Shown here one piece after another: positions 8,898-16,069 of a DNA stretch of 64,000 bases; positions within the stretch are counted from its first letter, which is position 1; the number at the start of each line of letters is the position of its first letter. Under the pieces are notes generated by a model. It did no database searches. It had not been told where the DNA came from and was given only the letters and a program-made list of their open reading frames with translations. The stretch is taken from contig JACJYC010000018.1 in NCBI GenBank assembly GCA_020636325.1, positions 62,001 to 126,000 on the forward strand, written 5' to 3'. The stretch is from Lewinellaceae bacterium (GTDB lineage: Bacteria > Bacteroidota > Bacteroidia > Chitinophagales > Saprospiraceae). Both the position numbers and the translations under genes were made by a program.

Positions 8898-9186
8898 ACA
8901 AGAATGAGTTTGGTTGAAGCCACTTCATTTGACATCCTCCATTCCCAAAATGCGCTCGATTTCCTGTTCGATGAACAGCAAGTTGATAAAAAATTACATT
9001 TTATTTTTCCTTTCCACCCGCACGTTTATTCCAAAACACCAGGTTAATAAAGTACAAAGCCACTCATTTTAAAAGGCATCCAAATAAAATTTGGCATTTA
9101 ATTTTCGTACTTCCCCGGCCGCTCCGGAAAACGCAACTAATGCCCCCTGCCGTTCGTTTTAAGTATACATCCATGACCTGAAAAAC

Positions 9187-10488
9187 ATGAAAAACATAGC
9201 CAATATCCCCGACAACGGCAAACAACGGGTGGTCATCGCCGGCGGCGGTTTTGCCGGCCTAAAACTGGCCCGGGCCCTTAAAAAAAGCCGCTTTCAGGTG
9301 GTCCTGCTGGACAAGAACAACTACCACCAGTTCCAGCCGCTGTTCTACCAGGTAGCTACGGCGGGCCTCGAACCCAGCGCCATTTCTTTCCCGCTCCGGA
9401 AGGTCTTTCAGGAACAACCCGATATCCATTTCCGGGTCGCTACGCTTGACCGCGTCGACACCGAAAAGCAGGTCATTCGCACCGACATCGGGTCGTTGCA
9501 TTACGACTATCTGGTCCTGGCACTGGGCGCCACCACCAATTATTTCGGCAACGACAATATCCGGCAGAACGCCGTACCCATGAAATCGCTCACCGAAGCG
9601 ATCGATCTTAGGAATACCATCCTCAGCAACTTCGAGCTGGCGCTCAACGAAACGGACGCTGAAACCCGGAAAAGCCTGCTCAATATCGTCATTGTAGGCG
9701 GCGGCCCGACCGGTGTGGAGCTGGCCGGCGCGCTGGCGGAAATGAAAAAATACATCCTGCCCAAGGATTACCCTGAGCTGGATTTCAACCAGATGAAGAT
9801 CTCGCTGCTGGAAGCCTCCGACAAGGTCCTGAACGGCTATTCCGAAGCTTCCTCCCGCAAGGCAAAAGCCTACCTGGAAAAGCTGGACGTGGAAGTCAGG
9901 CTCAAGGCCATGGTCAAAGACTACGACGGCAGCCAGGTCATGCTGGAGGGCGCCGACCCCCTCGAGACCCATACCCTGATCTGGGCGGCAGGCGTGAAAG
10001 CCAATTCCGTACCGGGGATGCCCGAAGAAGCGGCCGGCCGCGGCGGCCGGTTGGTGGTCAACGAATTCACCCAGGTCAAAGGCTTCGACAACATCTTCGC
10101 TATCGGCGATATGGCCCTGATGACGGCGGATAAAAAATATCCGAACGGACACCCGCAGGTGGCGCAAGTGGCCATGCAACAGGCGGCTTTGCTGGGCAAA
10201 AACCTCAACAGCGAAAAGAAGAAAGGGTTCCGGTACACGGATAAGGGCTCTCTGGCCACCGTCGGGCGCAACCTCGCCGTAGCCGACCTGCCGGGCTTGC
10301 GTTTCCAGGGCTTTTTCGCTTGGGTGCTGTGGCTGTTCGTCCACCTGATGGCCATATTGGGGGTGAAGAACCGGCTGATCGTGTTCATCAACTGGGCCTG
10401 GAGCTACTTCACCTACGACCAGTCGCTGCGGTTGCTGATCAACCCGAAGCGGAAATCCTCGGCGAAGTTGGTGGAGGAGGAGGTTTGA
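9187..10488 (+). CDS. ndh: Type II NADH dehydrogenase (NADH:quinone oxidoreductase)
   Basis: 433 residues. An N-terminal FAD-binding Rossmann motif (GGGFAGL, residues 19-25) and a second nucleotide-binding motif (VIVGGGPTGVELAGALAE) for NADH are both present, with the C-terminal FAD contact GDMAL. The last 70 residues are hydrophobic (VLWLFVHLMAILGVKNRLIV), as in NDH-2 enzymes that sit on the inner face of the cytoplasmic membrane. It would pass electrons from NADH to menaquinone without pumping protons. A single-gene unit; a 38-bp tandem repeat follows 8 bases after the stop. Confidence 0.88.
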   Translation: MKNIANIPDNGKQRVVIAGGGFAGLKLARALKKSRFQVVLLDKNNYHQFQPLFYQVATAGLEPSAISFPLRKVFQEQPDIHFRVATLDRVDTEKQVIRTDIGSLHYDYLVLALGATTNYFGNDNIRQNAVPMKSLTEAIDLRNTILSNFELALNETDAETRKSLLNIVIVGGGPTGVELAGALAEMKKYILPKDYPELDFNQMKISLLEASDKVLNGYSEASSRKAKAYLEKLDVEVRLKAMVKDYDGSQVMLEGADPLETHTLIWAAGVKANSVPGMPEEAAGRGGRLVVNEFTQVKGFDNIFAIGDMALMTADKKYPNGHPQVAQVAMQQAALLGKNLNSEKKKGFRYTDKGSLATVGRNLAVADLPGLRFQGFFAWVLWLFVHLMAILGVKNRLIVFINWAWSYFTYDQSLRLLINPKRKSSAKLVEEEV

Positions 10489-10495
10489 CAGTTGT

Positions 10496-10621
10496 CAGTC
10501 TCCGCCCGCAGTAGCTTCAGCGAAGGAGGGTGGCAGTCTCCGCCCGCAGTAGCTTCAGCGAAGGAGGGTGTCAGTCTCCGCCCGCAGTAGCTTCAGCGAA
10601 GGAGGGTGGCAGTCTCCGCCC
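10496..10621 (+). repeat. 38-bp tandem repeat, 3.3 units
   Basis: Three full 38-bp units begin at 10496, 10534 and 10572, followed by a partial unit. The unit begins cagtctccgcccgcagtagc and ends gaaggagggtgg. The units are nearly identical (g/t at one position), so the array is recent or kept homogeneous. From 10622 to about 10995 I see no gene or other clear feature. Confidence 0.85.
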
Positions 10622-10995
10622 GGCAACTTCGCCGAAAGCTTCGTCGCCCGGTGGCCGGAGGTTGATTTGATTATTCCCTTCGGTCATGTACTTCGTGCTT
10701 GTTGATTTGGTGATTCGAAGGCTTTCGTTTTTCAAATTAACAGATCAACATCAGGTCTGCAATAATTCCATCAAAAGTTTTTTTGTTAAAATTCAGATCG
10801 GCGTGTAACCTTTCCCGGGGGTCGGCGTTTTAGTTGGGTCCTTTGATTACAAATACCACAATTTTTACTAGGCGATGTTGACAATTACCGTGTTCCTGAT
10901 CCTGCGCAGGTTGATTCGCAAGGTGAAACCGGCATAAGCCCAAAGACATAAGGGGGATAATGGGTCCCAAAAAACGCGACGCTCTTTTTAAGGGG

Positions 10996-11134
10996 TTATT
11001 GTTGTTGATTTTGGTTTATTGTTGTTGGTTATAGTTTATTGTTGTTGCGCCCGTAACAACAATAAACTCCATGAACAATCATAAACCCCATAAACAACAA
11101 TAAACTCCATGAACAACAATAAACTCCATAAACA
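10996..11134. repeat. AACAACAATAAAC short-repeat tract
   Basis: Units of ttattgttgttg run on the + strand to about 11046 and then invert into aacaacaataaactccatg and aacaatcataaac units up to the uracil-DNA glycosylase stop. The same aacaacaataaac word forms the array at 27553-27621. Confidence 0.75.
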
Positions 11135-11135
11135 A

Positions 11136-11720
11136 TCATCCCCCTCCACACACCCCCATAACCACCTCCTTCAAATACGGCAATACCTCCTCCCCGAACC
11201 AGGGGTTTTTCTTTTCCCAGATCTGATTGCGCGGCGACGGATGCGGCAGCGGCAAAAAATCCGGCACATAATTTTTCCAGTTTTGAACGGTTTCCGTCAG
11301 GGTGGCTTTCCGGCGTTCGCCGAGGTAGCGTTCCTGCGCGTACTGGCCGAATAACAAGGTCAGCCGGATATCGGGCATGAGGGCGAGTAAGGGCTCGTGC
11401 CATTTCGGGGCGCATTCCGGTCGCGGCGGCAGGTCGCCGGATTTCCCGGTTCCGGGGTAGCAGAATCCCATCGGGAGCAAGGCAAAGATCCCGGGATCGT
11501 AGAACAGGGCATCGTCCACAGCTAACCATTGACGGAGGCGTTTTCCGCTGGCATCGTCCCAGGGAATGCCGGTTTCGTGCACCTTTCGCCCCGGCGCCTG
11601 CCCGATGATCAGTATCTTCGCCGCCGGGTGGACGGTAAACACGGGGCGCGTGCCGTGCGGCAGGTGGGGAGTGCACAGCGTGCAGGATCGGGCGTCGCGG
11701 ATCAGTTGGTGCATGATCAA
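11136..11720 (-). CDS. Uracil-DNA glycosylase family protein
   Basis: 194 residues (start 11720, or the second Met at 11714). Motif 1 GQAPGRKVHETGIPWDDASG and motif 2 LPHPSPRN match the uracil-DNA glycosylase superfamily, closest to the short family-4-like proteins. A CTLC pair near residues 15-18 may be part of an iron-sulfur site, as in family 4, but I cannot identify all four ligands. The gene runs into the repeat tract at its 3' end, so the last residues (GVCGGG) may not be ancestral. Likely role: excision of uracil from DNA in the cytoplasm. Confidence 0.78.
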   Translation of the reverse strand: MIMHQLIRDARSCTLCTPHLPHGTRPVFTVHPAAKILIIGQAPGRKVHETGIPWDDASGKRLRQWLAVDDALFYDPGIFALLPMGFCYPGTGKSGDLPPRPECAPKWHEPLLALMPDIRLTLLFGQYAQERYLGERRKATLTETVQNWKNYVPDFLPLPHPSPRNQIWEKKNPWFGEEVLPYLKEVVMGVCGGG

Positions 11721-11841
11721 TCAGCATTTTTTTGAGGTTGACCTCCGAAAATAACCGTTTTTTCCAATTTTTGGGGTTCCCTGGTTCGTAAATATAAATT
11801 TTGAATTGACAATTTCAATCTGCTTCGGTCGCTACATATTT

Positions 11842-12165
11842 TCCGGACCTAACGGCCCGGGCCGGGGGCATATTTTCTTGCTACATATATATCGGACCTA
11901 AAGGCCCGGGGGATTGCCGATCGGGTTGGGGCAATCCTTGGACCATGCACCGGATGCCCGACCACCGCCCGCTGTCTTCAGCTTACCAATCCTCTGCCTG
12001 TCGCAGGCAAACCCGCCGGCTTGGCAATCTGGGCCCTCCGTCCTCCGCCCGACGAAGCCTCGGCGAAGTCGGGCCCCGTCCACCGTCCACCGTCCCCCGC
12101 CCGACGAAGCCTCGGCGAAGTCGGGCCCCGTCCTCCGTCTACCGTCTACCGTCCCCCGCATACAC
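11842..12165. repeat. Mixed intergenic repeats, including a 52-bp direct repeat
   Basis: Two copies of an acctaa(c/a)ggcccggg word lie at about 11845-11915. Two 52-bp direct repeats start at 12046 and 12098, sharing cgcccgacgaagcctcggcg and aagtcgggccccgtcc. Between and after them are accgtccaccgt/accgtctaccgt units, the complement of the 14-bp array at 22211-22320. The array overlaps the last codons of the GNAT gene. Confidence 0.7.
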
Positions 12166-12579
12166 CCCCGCATCATGCCGTTCCATCCACCGGTCGGGTT
12201 TGGCCAGGTCCGTCCAGCCGAATTGCCGGTAAAGGCCGTGCGCGTCGCCGGTGAGCAGTATCCAGCGCCGTAACCCTTGCAGGTCGGGGTGGTTCATCAC
12301 TTCGGTCATCAACATCTTGGAGAGCCCTTGTCCGCGGTATTCCGGCAGGATGAAAACATCGCCCAGGTAGGCGATCGTGGCGAAGTCGGAGATCACGCGG
12401 GCAAAACCGACCTGATGCTCGCCGCAAAATACACCGAAGCACATGGCGTTTTCAATGGAGCGCTGAAGTGTTTCCAGCGGGATCCCCTTGCACCAATAGG
12501 CTTCCACGGATAGAAATTGGTGGATCATGGGGATGTCCAAACGGGATTTGTCGGTGGAGATCTGGAAGGTTTGATTCAT
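12139..12579 (-). CDS. GNAT family N-acetyltransferase
   Basis: 146 residues from the ATG at 12579 (MNQTFQISTDKSRLDIPMIH); a longer frame upstream would overlap the divergent sigma-factor promoter. The acetyl-CoA binding motif is visible as LGDVFILPEYRGQGLSKMLM (R/Q-x-x-G-x-G/A type), and the C-terminus has the LTGDAHGLYRQFGW pattern common in small cytoplasmic GNAT enzymes. Substrate cannot be told. The last residues (YAGDGRR) are encoded by the repeat tract, so the original stop may have been lost. Confidence 0.82.
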   Translation of the reverse strand: MNQTFQISTDKSRLDIPMIHQFLSVEAYWCKGIPLETLQRSIENAMCFGVFCGEHQVGFARVISDFATIAYLGDVFILPEYRGQGLSKMLMTEVMNHPDLQGLRRWILLTGDAHGLYRQFGWTDLAKPDRWMERHDAGVYAGDGRR

Positions 12580-12654
12580 GGGTTGCTTGTAAGTTGTATA
12601 TCGGACAATTGTTTCGGCTTCACCTGGTCGTTGAGCAAAGTTGAAGTTAATTCC

Positions 12655-12679
12655 TAATTTTGCAATCTGGGTACATTTG
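12655..12679 (+). promoter_or_regulatory. Candidate promoter of the second sigma operon
   Basis: Two matches to the Bacteroidota -7 consensus TAnnTTTG lie here: TAATTTTG (12655-12662) and TACATTTG (12672-12679), 36-53 bases before the ATG at 12715. A possible -33 TTG is at 12631-12633, a suitable distance from the first. Low-confidence visual call. Confidence 0.4.
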
Positions 12680-12714
12680 TTTTTATAAACACAAAATTCG
12701 GAAAAGTCTGCCCA

Positions 12715-13278
12715 ATGGGATCCCAACCGGAAGTGGATTACTTGAAGGGAATTGCTGAGAACGATCTTGCGGTGCTGCAGTTAATATACAGGGAGTCGCT
12801 GCCGGAGGTGATCAAATTCGTAAAAAGAAACTCAGGTACCGTAGACGACGCAAAGGATGTATTTCAGGAAGCGATTCTCATCATTTTCAGAAAGGTGTCG
12901 AACAAAGAATTGGAACTTACTACGCGGTTTCACCTCTATCTTTTCAGCATTTGTAAACGCATCTGGTTGAAAAAATTAAAAATTAACCGGAACCGGGAGG
13001 TTCCTTTTGCGGCGGAAAAGGAATTTGGTTTTGAATTACATCTGGAGGAGCAATTCCTGAAAAGCCGGAAATGGGCCCTTTTCCATAAAAAATTCCAGCA
13101 GTTATCCGAAGAATGCCGGAAGTCGCTGAATATGCTGTTCAACGGCCGGTCCAGCAAGGAAATAGCAGAAACATTGGGTTATTCCGAAGATTACGCCAAA
13201 CGGAAAAAGTATAAATGCAAGCTGCAATTGGCAGAGCTGATCAAAAACGACCCGGATTACAACGCCTTGAGAGGTTGA
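12715..13278 (+). CDS. ECF-type RNA polymerase sigma factor
   Basis: 187 residues. Region 2 is visible as DDAKDVFQEAILIIFRKV, and region 4 as LSEECRKSLNMLFNGRSSKE with a helix-turn-helix IAETLGYSEDYAKRKKYKCK. The lysine-rich last helix is typical of Bacteroidota ECF factors. The anti-sigma gene starts 38 bases downstream on the same strand. This is the second ECF pair in the window and, like the first, it lies near a TPR-CHAT gene (16070-18934). Confidence 0.87.
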   Translation: MGSQPEVDYLKGIAENDLAVLQLIYRESLPEVIKFVKRNSGTVDDAKDVFQEAILIIFRKVSNKELELTTRFHLYLFSICKRIWLKKLKINRNREVPFAAEKEFGFELHLEEQFLKSRKWALFHKKFQQLSEECRKSLNMLFNGRSSKEIAETLGYSEDYAKRKKYKCKLQLAELIKNDPDYNALRG

Positions 13279-13316
13279 CCGACCGCCGGCCAATGCTTAG
13301 TGAATAAATTGTTAGT

Positions 13317-14198
13317 GTGGCATTCGACGAAAAGACATATCACGACATACAGCGCTATCTGGACCGTCAGCTCGGGCCGGAAGAAAGGCAGGCCTTTGAA
13401 CGGCAGATGCAGGCCGATCCTGAATTGGCCCGGGAGGTGGAATTGAACCGGGAAATGCAGGAATTCCTGGCCGACACCCCGGAAAACGAACTGCGCAAAA
13501 ACCTCCGGATGCTCAGCGATCAAACACCCGAGCCGAAAAAACGACGGCCCGGCGGAAAGTGGTGGTGGCTGCTCGTTCCGTGTCTTGTGCTGGGCGGCTG
13601 GTGGGTGGTCAGCCGGCAACCGGAGAAGCCCCGGACAGAAGAACTTACAGCTCCAGTGCAGGAGATCCCGGACGAAGAAGAAACCGCGCCCCCGAAAGCG
13701 GCCGAGGAGACCGAAAAACCGCCGGTCCGGGATCCGCAAAAAAGCCGGGAACCGGGCCAACCCGGTAAAGGATCCGAAAAACCCGCGGACAAAGGCCCTG
13801 TTGCCGCCAATTTCGACCCGCTTCCCGCACTGGAATTCCTGATCGGCAATAACCTCCGCGACGCCGATTTTCAGTGGAACATCACCGACCGGCCCAAGGA
13901 TGCGGCTTTACCTTCCCCGGGCGCCGCCTTCAACTTTCGTTTTGCCGGCACGGTCGCTTCCGAAACCAACCTGATCAAAAAAACATTCAACCTCCATATT
14001 TTCTCCAATGCCCCGGCAGCCTACGAGGCATTCCGCCCGCTTTTCTCCTATCCGCTGCCATTTCAGCCGGGCTCCGAAAATGTGTACCCGTTCGATCTCC
14101 AAAAACAGCTGACGCTCCGCCCGGGCCTGTATTACTACCTGATTGAAGATACGGCAACCGAAAAAATTTACTGGACGGACAAGTTTACGGTAAGATAA
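13317..14198 (+). CDS. One-pass membrane anti-sigma factor, Pro-rich linker
   Basis: 293 residues from a GTG at 13317 (MAFDEKTYHDIQRYLDRQLG). The N-terminal 70 residues are the short helical sigma-binding domain (PEERQAFERQMQADPELARE). One membrane segment lies at about 81-99 (KWWWLLVPCLVLGGWWVV), then about 75 residues of Pro/Glu/Lys-rich linker, then a beta-rich C-terminal domain (about 180-293) ending in YYYLIEDTATEKIYWTDKFT, unlike the TPR ending of the first anti-sigma factor. Role is inferred from position after the sigma gene and from topology. The C-terminal domain should lie in the periplasm and could sense a signal. Confidence 0.75.
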   Translation: MAFDEKTYHDIQRYLDRQLGPEERQAFERQMQADPELAREVELNREMQEFLADTPENELRKNLRMLSDQTPEPKKRRPGGKWWWLLVPCLVLGGWWVVSRQPEKPRTEELTAPVQEIPDEEETAPPKAAEETEKPPVRDPQKSREPGQPGKGSEKPADKGPVAANFDPLPALEFLIGNNLRDADFQWNITDRPKDAALPSPGAAFNFRFAGTVASETNLIKKTFNLHIFSNAPAAYEAFRPLFSYPLPFQPGSENVYPFDLQKQLTLRPGLYYYLIEDTATEKIYWTDKFTVR

Positions 14199-14524
14199 AT
14201 CCGGCGCGTTGGATTTGATTTATAGCCCTTGCCGGTGTTTGCGCTATTCCGGCTTCGATCCCTTTTCCTTGCCTTTGTGGCTGCTCTCCCATCTTTTACT
14301 CCTTTCCGTGTGATGGTTTAACCCTATCGACTATTCCGGAAATCCGGAATGTGTCCTGCCTGATTTCCGGGGTTCCCAAAAAAAAATGGTTTTCCCCGGT
14401 CACTTTTCCGGTTCAGGGGGAATTTGGAGGGGTAAGCCTTAAAAAACCTCGCCGACGGAGTCGGCCCAAAAAGGAGGAAACCGAAAATCCTGGAAAGAGT
14501 AGGTGAAATCAAAAATCAATATCT
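14199..14524 (+). other. Intergenic region with a short hairpin
   Basis: No open reading frame is supported here. A perfect 6-bp stem GCCGAC-GGA-GTCGGC lies at 14451-14465, about 60 bases before the next gene, and a 10-base A run is at 14378-14387. It may hold the leader and promoter of the secreted-protein pair, but I cannot point to a clear promoter. Confidence 0.4.
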
Positions 14525-15016
14525 ATGAAGAAAGCACGCTGGCTATTTTTCTGCATGCTGTACGGCGGCTGGAGCTACGGGCAATCGCTCAGCCCGGAGG
14601 TGATTTCCACCGCTGGCGATCACTTCGCCACTGCGAACGCCCAACTGAGCTGGACGCTGGGCGAACCGATCATCGAAACCCTCAATGGTTCCGGCGCCGC
14701 GATGCTCACCCAGGGCTTCCACCAGACCAACCTGATGGTCACCGCCCTTGAGGACCTGGCCGTGGATTTCCAGGTACGGGTCTATCCCAACCCCACCATC
14801 GGGTGGCTGAATGTGGAGGCGCCGGAAGCGCCGGCGGCCTTCGGCCTGGAGTTATTCGACGCGACGGGCAGGTTGCTGCGGTCTTCCCCGGTTGAACCGG
14901 AAAGGGGGTTGCGCACGCTCGATTTGTCCGGCTACGCACCCGGCTTGTACCTGCTGCGGCTGCACACCCAAGGCCGCAAAACCATCAAAACATTCAAAGT
15001 CTTTAAAATCAACTAA
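14525..15016 (+). CDS. Secreted protein with T9SS type A sorting domain
   Basis: 163 residues with a signal peptide (MKKARWLFFCMLYGGWSYGQ). Residues 21-75 contain TAGDHF...LSWTLGEPIIETL...TQGFHQ, a short module often seen before sorting tails in Saprospiraceae. The last 80 residues are a type A sorting domain: VYPNPTIGWLNVE, then LFDATGRLLR, ending in LDLSGYAPGLYLLRLHTQGR plus a lysine-rich end. The protein should be exported by Sec and moved across the outer membrane by T9SS. It is little more than leader and tail, so its job is unclear. It ends 2 bases before the next gene. Confidence 0.82.
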   Translation: MKKARWLFFCMLYGGWSYGQSLSPEVISTAGDHFATANAQLSWTLGEPIIETLNGSGAAMLTQGFHQTNLMVTALEDLAVDFQVRVYPNPTIGWLNVEAPEAPAAFGLELFDATGRLLRSSPVEPERGLRTLDLSGYAPGLYLLRLHTQGRKTIKTFKVFKIN

Positions 15017-15018
15017 AC

Positions 15019-15978
15019 ATGAGAAAATTATTACTCGCTGCCTTCACTTTGCTGCTTTTCACTTTCATGGCCCAGGCCCAGGCGCCGCAGGCGTTCAAGT
15101 ATCAGGCGGTTGTGCGCGATGCCGCCGGACAGGTGCTGCCTGACCAGGAGGTGGGCCTCCAAATCGAGTTGTTCGGCCAGGACACCATCTACCGGGAAAC
15201 CCACACGGCCACGACCAATGCCTTCGGGCTGGTCAACCTGGAGATCGGCCGCGGGACAGCCCTTTTTGGCGATTTTGCGACCATCGATTGGAATCAGTCG
15301 ATCGGTATTACGATCTCCCTGGACGCCGCGGGCGGCACGGACTACGAGCCCATGGGCGCCTCCGAACTGCTCAGCGTACCCTACGCCCTGTACGCGGCCA
15401 ACGGCGGCAGCAGCGATGATGACGGCGACCCGACCAATGAAATCCAGACGCTGATGCAAACCGGCGCGGAGGTGACCCTGAGCAACGGCGGCGGTACTAT
15501 CACCGTAAACGACGCTGACGCCGACCCGGCCAACGAACTCGAACTCCCGGCCGATGCCCAAACCGGCGACCTGGCCTACTACAACGGCACGGCCTGGCAA
15601 CGTTTACCCGTCGGCATCCCGGGCGCAGTGCTCACCATGGGTGCTGACGGCATTCCCGTCTGGTACCGTAAGTTCCAGGAATTTTTCGGCACCTACAATG
15701 TTTCCGAGATCTGTGAAGGTCAGTCTTTCAGCTATCCAATAGTGATCGGCCCAAGTACTTCAAGCAATGAAAACGAGATCATCCTGCAAAACTTTGGGGC
15801 GTATAATCTTCCGGTAACCGGAACCCTGGATGGCAACAACCTAACCATTGATTATGTCGGTGGAGGATATACCATCACCGGTACCGGTACCTTTAACGGG
15901 GATGTGCTGACTTATACCAATACGACGAGCTTAAACGGCCTCTCCGAGAATTGCACCGGGACTGCTACCAAGCAATAA
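15019..15978 (+). CDS. Large secreted surface protein, unknown function
   Basis: 319 residues with a signal peptide (MRKLLLAAFTLLLFTFMAQA). The first 130 residues (PQAFKYQAVVRDAAGQVLPD ... SELLSVPYALYAANGG) match the N-terminal module found in many Bacteroidota cell-surface or tail-fibre-like proteins. It is followed by an acidic linker (SSDDDGDPTNEIQ), a VTLSNGGGTITV repeat-like segment and a beta-rich C-terminal domain of about 100 residues. There is no T9SS tail. It is cotranscribed with the preceding sorting-domain protein (2-base gap). Probably a cell-surface structural or adhesive protein; binding partner unknown. Confidence 0.72.
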   Translation: MRKLLLAAFTLLLFTFMAQAQAPQAFKYQAVVRDAAGQVLPDQEVGLQIELFGQDTIYRETHTATTNAFGLVNLEIGRGTALFGDFATIDWNQSIGITISLDAAGGTDYEPMGASELLSVPYALYAANGGSSDDDGDPTNEIQTLMQTGAEVTLSNGGGTITVNDADADPANELELPADAQTGDLAYYNGTAWQRLPVGIPGAVLTMGADGIPVWYRKFQEFFGTYNVSEICEGQSFSYPIVIGPSTSSNENEIILQNFGAYNLPVTGTLDGNNLTIDYVGGGYTITGTGTFNGDVLTYTNTTSLNGLSENCTGTATKQ

Positions 15979-15996
15979 GCCGGCGGGAAACAGGGT

Positions 15997-16023
15997 TGAA
16001 AGGCAGCTTGAGGTTGCCTTTCA
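15997..16023. terminator. Hairpin between convergent genes
   Basis: Perfect 9-bp stem TGAAAGGCA / TGCCTTTCA with a 9-base loop, 19 bases after the stop of the secreted-protein gene. No clear T run follows on the + strand, so it may act as a weak or bidirectional terminator between the convergent genes. Confidence 0.5.
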
Positions 16024-16069
16024 GCTTGTGGTAAAACACCTAAAACCTTTTCAATCCGCCCCCAAAACC

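Noticed and set aside
8904..9050. A 48-codon frame after the AAA+ fragment.
   Set aside because: It matches nothing I recognise, has no supporting ribosome site and lies in decayed sequence.
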